From NCBI GenBank assembly GCA_030645235.1, contig JAUSMV010000030.1, positions 1 through 64,000 of the forward strand: a DNA stretch of 64,000 nucleotides, given 5' to 3'. A program made the position numbers and the translations under genes. Under the pieces are notes generated by a model, which was given only the letters and a program-made list of their open reading frames with translations, did not search any database and was not told where the DNA came from. How positions within the stretch are numbered: the first letter of the stretch is position 1; every line of letters begins with the position of its first letter. This DNA is from Parvibaculum sp. (GTDB lineage: Bacteria; Pseudomonadota; Alphaproteobacteria; Parvibaculales; Parvibaculaceae). This document shows, in pieces, positions 1-7,234 of this stretch.

Positions 1-97
1 GATCGCAAGATCGAGCGCCGGGCTATCCCTACTCTAAGTGAAGTTTGACACACCCTGCGATGACGCAGGGTGGGACCTCATGATCTAAGGAGACACC
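1..97 (+). promoter_or_regulatory. Structured 5' leader of first cold-shock gene
   Basis: The leader begins with GATCGCAAGATCGAGC (1-16), which recurs exactly at 503-518 before the second cold-shock gene. A perfect 9-bp hairpin follows at 51-59/64-72 (loop ATGA), then a Shine-Dalgarno AAGGAG just upstream of the ATG at 98. Sharing of sequence and hairpin with the second leader suggests a functional untranslated leader, as is typical of cold-shock mRNAs. The promoter itself may lie left of the window. Confidence 0.5.
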
Positions 98-304
98 ATG
101 TCCAACAAGGGCGCGGTAAAGTGGTTTAACAGCCAAAAAGGCTATGGCTTCATTCAGCCGGACAATGGTGGTGCGGACGTGTTCGTCCACATTTCAGCCG
201 TTGAACGTGCGGGCCTTTCCAACCTCAACGAAGGCCAGAAGCTTTCGTATGAACTGGTGACTGAAAAGGGCAAGACATCAGCCGCCAATCTTCAGGTTCT
301 CTAA
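98..304 (+). CDS. Cold-shock protein, CspA family (copy 1)
   Basis: This 68-residue protein is a single cold-shock domain of the usual length. It has the RNP1-like KGYGFIQPD and RNP2-like DVFVHIS motifs that bind single-stranded nucleic acid. Family members act as RNA chaperones in the cytoplasm, melting secondary structure in the cold or in stationary phase. The ATG has a good Shine-Dalgarno (AAGGAGACACC). The gene ends at a strong terminator and is followed about 300 bp later by a near-identical paralogue that differs at only a few positions (Y/F in RNP1, the N-terminus and the end). Which stress induces it cannot be told from sequence. Confidence 0.95.
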   Translation: MSNKGAVKWFNSQKGYGFIQPDNGGADVFVHISAVERAGLSNLNEGQKLSYELVTEKGKTSAANLQVL

Positions 305-340
305 ACCTGAACTTGGGCTGACATAGCCTCGACAAGTTGA

Positions 341-374
341 AACCCGGTACAGAGTGCTCTGTACCGGGTTTTTC
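341..374 (+). terminator. Rho-independent terminator of first csp gene
   Basis: Perfect inverted repeat 341-354/357-370, starting AACCCGGTAC and ending GTACCGGGTT, followed by a T run. It lies 37 bp after the first cold-shock stop codon. Confidence 0.85.
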
Positions 375-502
375 ATTGGCAAAAGCTCAGGTTTTCCGCC
401 CGCATTAACACAATGTATATTTCCCGCTTGCAATTTGACCCGTCTGCCCCCCATATGGCAGCGTCATTTCGTTTCGGTTCGGCATGCTCTCTCCGCTCTA
501 AA

Positions 503-601
503 GATCGCAAGATCGAGCTCTGGGCCCATCCCCTTCTCTAAGTGTTTGTGACTCTCCTAGCGATGTCGCAGGACGATATTAATATCTAAAGGAATATCTC
601 T
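503..601 (+). promoter_or_regulatory. Structured 5' leader of second cold-shock gene
   Basis: Repeats GATCGCAAGATCGAGC from the first leader, then CTCTAAGTG, then a hairpin TCCT-A-GCG / CGCAGGA (555-562/567-573, loop ATGT) at the same place as the first leader's hairpin. The Shine-Dalgarno is AAAGGA near 588-593. The stem sequence differs between the leaders but the pairing is kept, which argues for a structural role. Confidence 0.5.
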
Positions 602-808
602 ATGGCCAACAATGGCGCAGTAAAATGGTTCAACAGCCAAAAGGGCTTCGGCTTCATTCAGCCGGATAACGGCGGCGCGGACGTTTTCGTCCACATCTCA
701 GCCGTTGAACGCGCTGGTCTGTCGAACCTCAACGAAGGCCAGAAGCTTTCGTATGAACTCGTCACAGAAAAAGGCAAGACATCAGCCGCCAATCTCCAGA
801 TCCTTTGA
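602..808 (+). CDS. Cold-shock protein, CspA family (copy 2)
   Basis: This 68-residue single cold-shock domain protein is a tandem paralogue of the protein at 98-304. RNP1 is KGFGFIQPD and RNP2 is DVFVHIS. Almost all residues match copy 1, including the distinctive stretch [20 protein letters not shown], while many third codon positions differ, so the duplication is not recent. It has its own leader and terminator and is therefore probably transcribed independently. The expected role is RNA chaperone/antitermination; functional divergence from copy 1 cannot be judged from sequence. Confidence 0.95.
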   Translation: MANNGAVKWFNSQKGFGFIQPDNGGADVFVHISAVERAGLSNLNEGQKLSYELVTEKGKTSAANLQIL

Positions 809-841
809 TCTGATTTTGGGCTGACTTAGCCTATTCAAGTT

Positions 842-878
842 AAATCCGGCGCGGATCACTCCGCGCCGGATTTTTCTT
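842..878 (+). terminator. Rho-independent terminator of second csp gene
   Basis: Perfect 14-bp stem 842-855/860-873 around loop TCAC, followed by TTTCTTTT. Confidence 0.85.
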
Positions 879-881
879 TTC

Positions 882-925
882 TAGTCCTCTCCCTCTGGGA
901 GAGGGTTGGGTGAGGGTCTTACTTC
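882..925 (+). repeat. Dispersed palindromic repeat, 'CTCTCCC..GGGAGAG' family
   Basis: Contains GTCCTCTCCCTCTGGGAGAG followed by GGTTGGGTGAGGGTCTTA. Related copies occur at 5169-5225 and, inverted, at 32237-32279. Shorter hairpins of similar composition lie near 1243-1300 and at 29612-29646. It is an intergenic repeat with no coding potential. Confidence 0.7.
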
Positions 926-934
926 CTCACGCCC

Positions 935-1171
935 TCAATCAAATCTTGCATCCTTCGTGCTCGCGACACTCGCCAGCGCCTCGGCATAGCCCGCCGCCCA
1001 GCGCGCAAATTCCGCGCCGTCAGCATCGGCATAAGGGTTCACCGCCCCCGCTTCACTATCTGAAAAATTCTTCTTCGCCGCCGTCCAGCCGCCCGCATAA
1101 GCGCGGCTCAGTTCATAAGCCCCAACGGCTTCAATCGACCCAACGGCTTCAATAGAATTGTCATCGGCCAT
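935..1171 (-). CDS. Small Rmf/CrpP-like protein (tentative)
   Basis: This 78-residue protein starts at ATG 1171 with a convincing Shine-Dalgarno (AGAGGAG). The middle resembles the ribosome modulation factor family: an aromatic/Gly pattern AYAGGW, then NPY, then ARWAAGYAEAL, comparable to RGYQAG, CPY and WLGGWREAM in E. coli Rmf. Rmf dimerises 70S ribosomes in stationary phase; alphaproteobacterial relatives are mostly uncharacterised. The N-terminus carries a tandem duplication SIEAVG-SIEAVG encoded by a direct repeat near 1120-1152. It stands alone between repeats. Assignment rests on a weak motif match, so a plain hypothetical protein is the alternative. Confidence 0.5.
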   Translation of the reverse strand: MADDNSIEAVGSIEAVGAYELSRAYAGGWTAAKKNFSDSEAGAVNPYADADGAEFARWAAGYAEALASVASTKDARFD

Positions 1172-1397
1172 GGAGCGGCTCCTCTTAAAGGGGGGGGTGG
1201 TCTATATGTGGTGATGGTTGGGATGAATTACAACGCACATCCTTAGTCCTCTCCCCCTCCTTCCTGTTCGCGCCTACGCGCGATGTGAGGGGGAGGTAAG
1301 GGAGCGGGGTGAACCGCGAGTTCGGAACGTGAGGCATGTCCTTTCCTTAACCTCCCCCTTGTGGGGAGGTGAAGGTGAAGGGTCTTGCTTACTCTAC
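1172..1397. other. Intergenic region rich in short G/C-biased palindromes
   Basis: No gene seen. The stretch holds degenerate palindromes, including CCTCCCCCTTGTGGGGAGG near 1350-1368, and a partial copy of the dispersed CTCTCCC repeat from about 1243. The oligo-G run near 1190-1198 lies just upstream of the Rmf-like gene on the other strand. Confidence 0.5.
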
Positions 1398-1548
1398 AAC
1401 CCTCCCCTTGAGGGAGGGTCAAAAAATCATCTTTGATTTTTTGGGGCGGGGGAACGAAAGCCACCGCAAGCTCAGAACCAGACGAGAGACCGCGCCCCCG
1501 CCCCAAACGGCGAAGTCGCCGTTTGACCCTCCCACAAGGGGAGGGTTC
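1398..1548 (+). repeat. ~150-bp palindromic repeat, left flank of type IIG gene
   Basis: Boundaries are CCCTCCCCTTGAGGGAGGGT on the left and the related CCCTCCCACAAGGGGAGGG on the right. Inside are two hairpins: AAAAAATCA-TC-TTTGATTTTTT type at 1420-1442 and AAACGGCGAAGTCGCCGTTT at 1505-1524. A copy in the opposite orientation lies at 5232-5383, with the two hairpins in reversed order, on the other side of the restriction-modification gene. No ORF or transposase is present; it resembles a REP/MITE-like element. Confidence 0.8.
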
Positions 1549-1637
1549 TAAAACTAGGAGGCCCCCCTCCCCTTGACCTATCGCCCTATCTCGTCATGCT
1601 CTGCACAAAGCCATTCTGGTTAAAAAACGGGGGACGC

Positions 1638-4600
1638 GTGAGCGAGGGCGGAGACAAGAGCGGCAAGGCGGTCGAAGCCTTCATCGCGAAGTGGGAAAAG
1701 TCCGGCGGCTCGGAACGCGCCAATTATCAGCTTTTCCTGACCGAACTCTGCGATCTCATCGGCGTCAGCAAGCCCGACCCCGCGCAAGACTCCAATCAGC
1801 ACAATGACTATGTCTTCGAACGCTCCGTCATGTTCAAACATGACGATGGCACAACCACGACCGGCTTTGCCGATCTCTACAAACGCAACAGTTTCGTCCT
1901 CGAAGCCAAGCAGAGCAGCAAGCGCGATGCCTTGCGCAAAACAAATGCCGATCAGCTCGCTCTCATTCCCGAAGACAAACAACAGGTCAAATCCGGCACA
2001 GCCAAACGCGGCACCGGCGGCTGGGACACGTCCATGCTCAAGGCGCGTCGTCAGGCCGAAAGCTATGCCAAAGCTTTGCCCAAAGAGCATGGCTGGCCGC
2101 CCTTCCTCGTCGTCGTCGATGTCGGCCATTGCATCGAGCTTTATGCCGACTTCGCCCGTCAGGGCAAAAACTACGCACAGTTCCCCGACAGGCGCGGCTA
2201 CCGCATCATGCTCGACGATCTGCGCGATGCGGACATTCGCGCCCGCCTCGCCCTCGTCTGGTCCGACCCGCTCGCACTCGATCCGGCCAAAAAATCCGCC
2301 GAGGTCACACGCGACATTGCCGAGCGCCTCGCCAGAATTGCCAAAGCGCTCGAAGCGCGCGGCCATGACGCGGGCAAGGTCGCAGAGTTTCTGATGCGCT
2401 GCCTTTTCACCATGTTCGCCGAAGACGTGAAGCTGCTCCCCGAAGGCTCCTTCACCAAACTGCTCGAACTGATGAAGGACACACCGGCCAAATTCCGCTT
2501 TGCGCTCGAAGACTTGTGGAAGGCAATGAATGCAGGCGGCTATACCGGCACGATCAATGATGTCGTCAAGCGCTTCAACGGTGGCCTCTTTGCAGACCCG
2601 CAAGCGATTGCACTTGAACCCGACGAAATCCACGAACTCTTCGTTGCCGCACGCCGCGACTGGCGCGATGTCGAACCCGCGATTTTCGGCACCCTGCTCG
2701 AACGTGCGCTCGACGCCCGCGACCGCCACAAGCTCGGCGCGCATTACACGCCGCGCGCCTATGTCGAGCGCCTCGTCGTGCCCACCATCATCGAGCCGCT
2801 GACGGACGATTGGAAAATCGTGCAGGCCGAAGCCGAGCAACTGATGAACACCGGCAAGCAAGCCGAAGCCCGCGCCGCTGTGCGCAAGTTTCATCAACAA
2901 CTCTGCGCCACCCGCGTGCTTGATCCTGCCTGCGGCACCGGCAACTTCTTGTACGTCGCCATGGAGCTGATGAAGCGCCTCGAAGGCGAGGTGCTGGACT
3001 ATCTGAGCGACCTTGGCGAAGAGCAATATGTGCTCGAAATGTCTGACCACACGGTCGATCCGCACCAGTTTTTGGGACTTGAAATCAATCCGCGTGCGGT
3101 GCAAATCGCAGACCTCGTGCTCTGGATCGGCTTCATCAAATGGCAGATCAGAACCGGCGGCCAAAACGCCATTTCCGAACCCATCCTCCGCGCGTTCGGC
3201 AATATCAAAGAACAAGATGCTGTGCTGGCCTACGACAAGCGCGAATTGCAGCGTGACGAGCACGGCAAGCCCGTCACGCGCTGGGACGGCTTCACAATGA
3301 AGAAGCATCCGGTCACAGGCGAAGACGTGCCGGACGATACGGCGCGCACCGAGCTTTACACCTATTCAAAACCCCGCGCCGCGACTTGGCCGCGGGCGGA
3401 GTTCATCGTCGGCAACCCGCCTTTTATTGGCAATAAGCGGATGCGCGAATTGTTGGGTGATGGTTATGTTGAAGCAGTGCGTGAAAGCCTTCCAAAGGTG
3501 GCAGGTTCGATTGATTTTGTGATGTATTGGTGGGATCACGCGGCCAAATTGTTACGCTCCAAAAAAATACGTCAGTTTGGCTTTATCACCACGAATACAA
3601 TAACGCAGACATTCAACCGCACCGTGACGGAAGAATATATAACTGCTGCTAAAGACCGAATTTCACTGAAGTTTGCCATTCCAGACCACCCTTGGGTGGA
3701 CTCCAGCAATGGCGCGGCGGTACGGATTAGCGTGAGCGTCGCAGCTAATGGAGAGCATGTTGGAGTCTTGAATCTCATCAAGAATGAAACGTGGTCGGAT
3801 GAAACCGACGGTGCCCATGTAGATTTCGTTTCGTCCGTCGGAAAGATCGACTCCTCATTCCGTATCGGAGTCGATTTAAGTTCGGTGAGCGGGCTATTCG
3901 CTAATGAAGATTTGTGTTGGCAGGGCTGCAAGCTTGTAGGAAAGAATTTTCAAATATCGCCAAAACTTCACTCCGAGTTTGTGGCCGGAGATCCCGACAG
4001 CAAAAAAATTATGCCGAGATACTGGGCAGGAAGCGATCTCACACAAAATTCAAATGAAAGATATGTTATCGATTTTACGGGGCTTGAAGAATCAAGCGCG
4101 AGAGAAGCACATCCGCATCTTTATCAGCACCTCTTCGATTATGTGCGGCCGGAACGATTGCAAAATAACGATCGAGGTTTTCGTGAAAACTGGTGGTTGT
4201 TCGGTCGCAGACGACCCGATATGCGAACGGCGTTGAACGGGTTGGACCGATACTTGGCAACAAGTGAAGTATCAAAGCATCGTTTTTTTAGTTTTTTGTC
4301 TTGGCCATCAGACTTAGTTGATGGTTCGGTAGTTGTTATTGCGCATTCAGACGCTTGGGTTTTGTCCGTAGCTTCCTCAAAGATTCATATTAAATGGACC
4401 TTGGCGGCAGCAGGGACACTCGAAGACAGGCCGCGATACCAAAACCAAATGTCGTTCGATCCCTTCCCCTTCCCCGTTCCCACTGACGCGTTGAAATCCG
4501 AACTCCGCGCGCTCGGCGAACGTCTCGACGCCTTCCGCAAAGAGCGTCAAGCCGAGCATCCCAATCTCACCATGACCGGCATGTATAATGTGCTCGAACG

Positions 4601-5144
4601 CCTGCGCGAGTTGGATGCCAATCCTGATGCTGCTCCGCTCACGGACAAAGAACGCCTGATCCATGAGCACGGGCTTGTCTCCGTGCTGCGCCAAATCCAT
4701 GATGAGATCGACGCCAAGGTCTTTGAGGCCTATGGCTGGCCCGCTGATCTTAGTGACGAGCAAATCCTTGAGTACCTCGTTGCCCTCAACAAGACCCGCG
4801 CCGAAGAAGAAAAACGCGGCCTCGTGCGCTGGCTCCGTCCCGATTATCAGATCCCGCGTTTCGCCAAAGGTGTTGTGGCCGAAGAACAAGTCGAAGCCGA
4901 CCTCGAAGCGCCCGTGCTCGCGGCCAAGGCACCGAAATGGCCCGACAAGCTTATCGACCAGATCAAAGCCGTGCGCGACGAATTGCATCGCGCCTCGGGA
5001 CCGCTTTCCTCTTCCGACCTGTCACGCAGTTTCAAAGGCGGCAAAAAACGCGAAGAGAAAGTCGCCGAGCTTCTGGAAATCCTCGCCTCCAACGGCCTCG
5101 TCCAAACGGATCAGGGCCGCTACTTCATGGCCGATAAGGGGTAG
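1638..5144 (+). CDS. MmeI-like type IIG restriction-modification enzyme
   Basis: A single polypeptide combining endonuclease, adenine methyltransferase and target recognition. From the GTG start chosen here (1168 residues) the order is: N-terminal PD-(D/E)XK nuclease with D79-x9-E89-A-K91 (motif GFADL...VLEAK, spaced as in MmeI), helical spacer, N6-adenine methyltransferase with motif I DPACGTGNF (about 429-437) and motif IV NPPF (about 593-596), a target-recognition region (about 610-940) and a C-terminal extension ending in a winged-helix-like stretch. An upstream ATG (1596) lacks a ribosome site; the GTG has GGGGGA close upstream. It has no partner genes. Bases about 3420-4440, covering the recognition region, are clearly more AT-rich than the rest. 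Homology to BREX PglX is limited to the methyltransferase. Confidence 0.85.
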   Translation: MSEGGDKSGKAVEAFIAKWEKSGGSERANYQLFLTELCDLIGVSKPDPAQDSNQHNDYVFERSVMFKHDDGTTTTGFADLYKRNSFVLEAKQSSKRDALRKTNADQLALIPEDKQQVKSGTAKRGTGGWDTSMLKARRQAESYAKALPKEHGWPPFLVVVDVGHCIELYADFARQGKNYAQFPDRRGYRIMLDDLRDADIRARLALVWSDPLALDPAKKSAEVTRDIAERLARIAKALEARGHDAGKVAEFLMRCLFTMFAEDVKLLPEGSFTKLLELMKDTPAKFRFALEDLWKAMNAGGYTGTINDVVKRFNGGLFADPQAIALEPDEIHELFVAARRDWRDVEPAIFGTLLERALDARDRHKLGAHYTPRAYVERLVVPTIIEPLTDDWKIVQAEAEQLMNTGKQAEARAAVRKFHQQLCATRVLDPACGTGNFLYVAMELMKRLEGEVLDYLSDLGEEQYVLEMSDHTVDPHQFLGLEINPRAVQIADLVLWIGFIKWQIRTGGQNAISEPILRAFGNIKEQDAVLAYDKRELQRDEHGKPVTRWDGFTMKKHPVTGEDVPDDTARTELYTYSKPRAATWPRAEFIVGNPPFIGNKRMRELLGDGYVEAVRESLPKVAGSIDFVMYWWDHAAKLLRSKKIRQFGFITTNTITQTFNRTVTEEYITAAKDRISLKFAIPDHPWVDSSNGAAVRISVSVAANGEHVGVLNLIKNETWSDETDGAHVDFVSSVGKIDSSFRIGVDLSSVSGLFANEDLCWQGCKLVGKNFQISPKLHSEFVAGDPDSKKIMPRYWAGSDLTQNSNERYVIDFTGLEESSAREAHPHLYQHLFDYVRPERLQNNDRGFRENWWLFGRRRPDMRTALNGLDRYLATSEVSKHRFFSFLSWPSDLVDGSVVVIAHSDAWVLSVASSKIHIKWTLAAAGTLEDRPRYQNQMSFDPFPFPVPTDALKSELRALGERLDAFRKERQAEHPNLTMTGMYNVLERLRELDANPDAAPLTDKERLIHEHGLVSVLRQIHDEIDAKVFEAYGWPADLSDEQILEYLVALNKTRAEEEKRGLVRWLRPDYQIPRFAKGVVAEEQVEADLEAPVLAAKAPKWPDKLIDQIKAVRDELHRASGPLSSSDLSRSFKGGKKREEKVAELLEILASNGLVQTDQGRYFMADKG

Positions 5145-5168
5145 GCGGATGAATTTTCAACCCTGAAA

Positions 5169-5225
5169 GTCCTCTCCCGCTTGCGGGGTCGCTCTTGGGC
5201 GACGGTTGGGTGAGGGTCTTACTTT
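5169..5225 (+). repeat. Dispersed palindromic repeat, 'CTCTCCC' family
   Basis: Begins GTCCTCTCCCGCTTGCGGGG and ends GGTTGGGTGAGGGTCTTACT, the same ending as the copy at 882-925. It lies just after the restriction-modification gene. Confidence 0.65.
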
Positions 5226-5231
5226 TTCTTA

Positions 5232-5383
5232 GAACCCTCCCCTTGAGGGAGGGTCAAACGGCGTCTTCGCCGTTTGGGGAGGGGGAACGAAGGTCAATGC
5301 AAGGCCGTGCTTTGACGTCAGACCGCGACCCCGCCCCAAAAAATCAAAGATGATTTTTTGACCCTCCCTCAAGGGGAGGGTTC
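5232..5383 (-). repeat. ~150-bp palindromic repeat, right flank of type IIG gene
   Basis: Reverse-oriented copy of the element at 1398-1548. The AAACGGCGTCTTCGCCGTTT hairpin is now on the left (about 5255-5275) and the AAAAAATCAAAGATGATTTTTT-type hairpin on the right (about 5338-5359), both bounded by CCCTCCCCTTGAGGGAGGGT-type ends. The spacing from the gene's stop (87 bp) is similar to the spacing of the left copy from the GTG start (89 bp). Confidence 0.8.
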
Positions 5384-5412
5384 GGGTTCAAGTGGGGAAA
5401 TAAAATTTTTTC

Positions 5413-5568
5413 GCCTCTATCCCCGCCCGGGAATTATATTTATTTTCACCTCACGCGACACTCATCGAGCAAGACACCAATCTCTGCATGGAAACCTCGA
5501 ATCTCTTGCAAGAAATGCAGACTGCGTCGAGCTTCATGTCGAGCCAAAACCCCTGCTTATCCCCGCCC
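5413..5568 (+). repeat. Diverged ~150-bp element (copy A), shared with 50696-50848
   Basis: Layout: CTCTATCCCC at about 5414, then ATGGAAACCTCGAATCTCTT at 5488 (identity with the other copy runs 28 bp from this ATG, ending TGCAAGAA), then TTATCCCCGC near 5556. The tract spacings are about 70 bp on each side. Copy B keeps all three blocks at nearly the same spacing. No function is recognised; the rest of the 5145-5594 intergenic region holds the repeats listed separately. Confidence 0.6.
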
Positions 5569-5594
5569 TGCACGACTCGTGTTAGGACCGGAAC

Positions 5595-7205
5595 TCAGAG
5601 CGAAAACACCGCACCGCTCCGTGTACTGAGTATCACTTTTGCGCCCTCGCGCACCACCTCGCCGACCGACACATCCGTCGCATGGGCGGACGCCGGCAAG
5701 GCGCATGTCACCTCCTCGCGGCTCAGATTGAAAAGGCAAAGCAATGTCTCACCACCACCGACGCGCCGGAAGGCCAGCACCTTCTCATCAACACCATCGA
5801 CAAATTCAATCTCGCCCGTCACCAGCGCGGGATGACGTTTGCGTGTCGCGATGATGTGTTTGGCATGGACCAGCACCGATGCGCCGTCATGCTCCTGCGC
5901 GTCCGCTGTGCGATTGCGATGATAGTCCGGGATCGGCAGCCACGGATCGCCGCTCGTGAAACCCGCCTCATGTGCATCCGGTTTCCACGGCATCGGTGTG
6001 CGGCAGCCGTCGCGTCCTTTGCCGTATGGAAAATACAAATCGCCGACAGGGTCTTTGAGCCACTTGCGTTCAATGTCCACGTCGGGCAGTCCGAGTTCTT
6101 CGCCCTGATACATCAGCGCCGTGCCCTTCAGTGTAAGGAGCAGCGTGAGGGCGAGCTTTGCGAGCGCGTCGTCGCCTTGTCTGCCGCCCCAGCGTGTGAC
6201 GGGTCGCACGATGTCGTGATTGGAAAAGGTGACGCAGGGCCAAAGCTCGGTGAGCGGCTTCAATAATTCTTCATAGTATTTTCTGAACACAGCGGGTTTG
6301 AAAGAGCGGTCCTCCAAAAAGTCAAACGTATAGCCCGTATGCAGACGTTCCTTGCCGCCCGCATAAAGACCAAACATCGACGGCTCTTCCGAGAACTCAC
6401 CAAAGGCAAGGCGGTCTTCATATTCATCCATCACCTTGCGCACGCGCTTCATCGACCATTCGTTTTCCGGCGTGTTCGCATCATGGATATGTTGTTGCAA
6501 ACGCGGCGCGTGGCTCCAGTGCAGCGCCGTGCGTTCCGCCATCGGCACCGGCGGATTGTCGGTGAGTTTGGGGTCATGCACATAGGAGTTTGCCACGTCC
6601 AAACGGAACCCATCGACGCCGCGGTCGAGCCAGAAACGCAGTACGTCCATGCAGGCATCGACGACTTGCGGGTTGTGAAAGTTCAGCTTTGGTTGGCTTT
6701 TCAGGAACTTGTGAAAGTAATATTGCCGCCGCACCGGATGCCATGACCAGGCCGCGCCGCCAAAGGCCGCGAGCCAGTTGTTCGGCGGCGTACCGTCCTC
6801 GCGCGCGTCCTGCCAGACATACCAATCGGCTTTCGGATTTGTTTTTGAGAGCAGGCTTTCCTGAAACCATTTGTGCTGATCCGACGAATGGCTCAGCACC
6901 TGATCCATGATGACCTTCAACCCGCGCTGATGCGCTTGCTTCAGCATATGATCGAAGTCCGCCATCGTTCCCATTTCAGGTCCGATGTCGCAATAGTCCG
7001 AGACGTCATAGCCGAAGTCGCGATTGGGTGAGGGGTACACGGGCGACAACCAGATCGCATCGACGCCGAGCGCCGCGATGTAATCGAGTTTCTGTTCAAT
7101 GCCTTTCAGGTCGCCGATGCCGTCGCCGTTGCTGTCGCGGAAGCTGCGCGGATAGATTTGATAGACGACCGCGCCTTGCCACCAGGGCGTTGATTTTTCG
7201 GACAC
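5595..7205 (-). CDS. Alpha-glucosidase, GH13 family
   Basis: This 536-residue cytoplasmic hydrolase (no signal peptide) should release glucose from the non-reducing end of alpha-glucosides. The N-terminal (beta/alpha)8 barrel starts WWQGAVVYQIYPRSF. Catalytic residues are visible: nucleophile D203 in DGFRLDVAN, acid/base E270 in AFGEFSEEP and D331 in FSNHD. The length and the long B domain fit the oligo-alpha-glucosidase branch rather than amylases. GTG start at 7205 with AAGGGAG upstream. It lies 29 bp downstream of the Sir2 gene on the same strand, so the two may be co-transcribed, although no metabolic link is obvious. Trehalose synthase or sucrose-type hydrolases are alternatives within GH13. 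Confidence 0.9.
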   Translation of the reverse strand: MSEKSTPWWQGAVVYQIYPRSFRDSNGDGIGDLKGIEQKLDYIAALGVDAIWLSPVYPSPNRDFGYDVSDYCDIGPEMGTMADFDHMLKQAHQRGLKVIMDQVLSHSSDQHKWFQESLLSKTNPKADWYVWQDAREDGTPPNNWLAAFGGAAWSWHPVRRQYYFHKFLKSQPKLNFHNPQVVDACMDVLRFWLDRGVDGFRLDVANSYVHDPKLTDNPPVPMAERTALHWSHAPRLQQHIHDANTPENEWSMKRVRKVMDEYEDRLAFGEFSEEPSMFGLYAGGKERLHTGYTFDFLEDRSFKPAVFRKYYEELLKPLTELWPCVTFSNHDIVRPVTRWGGRQGDDALAKLALTLLLTLKGTALMYQGEELGLPDVDIERKWLKDPVGDLYFPYGKGRDGCRTPMPWKPDAHEAGFTSGDPWLPIPDYHRNRTADAQEHDGASVLVHAKHIIATRKRHPALVTGEIEFVDGVDEKVLAFRRVGGGETLLCLFNLSREEVTCALPASAHATDVSVGEVVREGAKVILSTRSGAVFSL

Positions 7206-7234
7206 TGTGATACTCCCTTTGGTCTTCTTCTTTG

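Noticed and set aside
354-551. 65-residue frame between the two cold-shock genes
   Set aside because: It starts inside a terminator and runs into the second leader; no ribosome site and no similarity.
1398-1548. CRISPR array in the palindromic repeat patch
   Set aside because: The repeats are inverted and irregular, with no regular spacers and no cas genes.
1620-3308. 562-residue open frame on the minus strand, antisense to the type IIG gene
   Set aside because: It mirrors the codon bias of the real gene; it has no recognisable domain, and the plus-strand frame shows nuclease and methyltransferase motifs.
1638-5144. Possibility that the gene is BREX PglX or DISARM methyltransferase
   Set aside because: The D-x9-E-x-K nuclease motif at the N-terminus fits MmeI-type enzymes, and no other BREX or DISARM genes are nearby.
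5555-5566. TTATCCCC tracts as DnaA boxes or an origin
   Set aside because: The sequence differs from the DnaA box TTATCCACA, and no dnaA, AT-rich unwinding region or box cluster is present.
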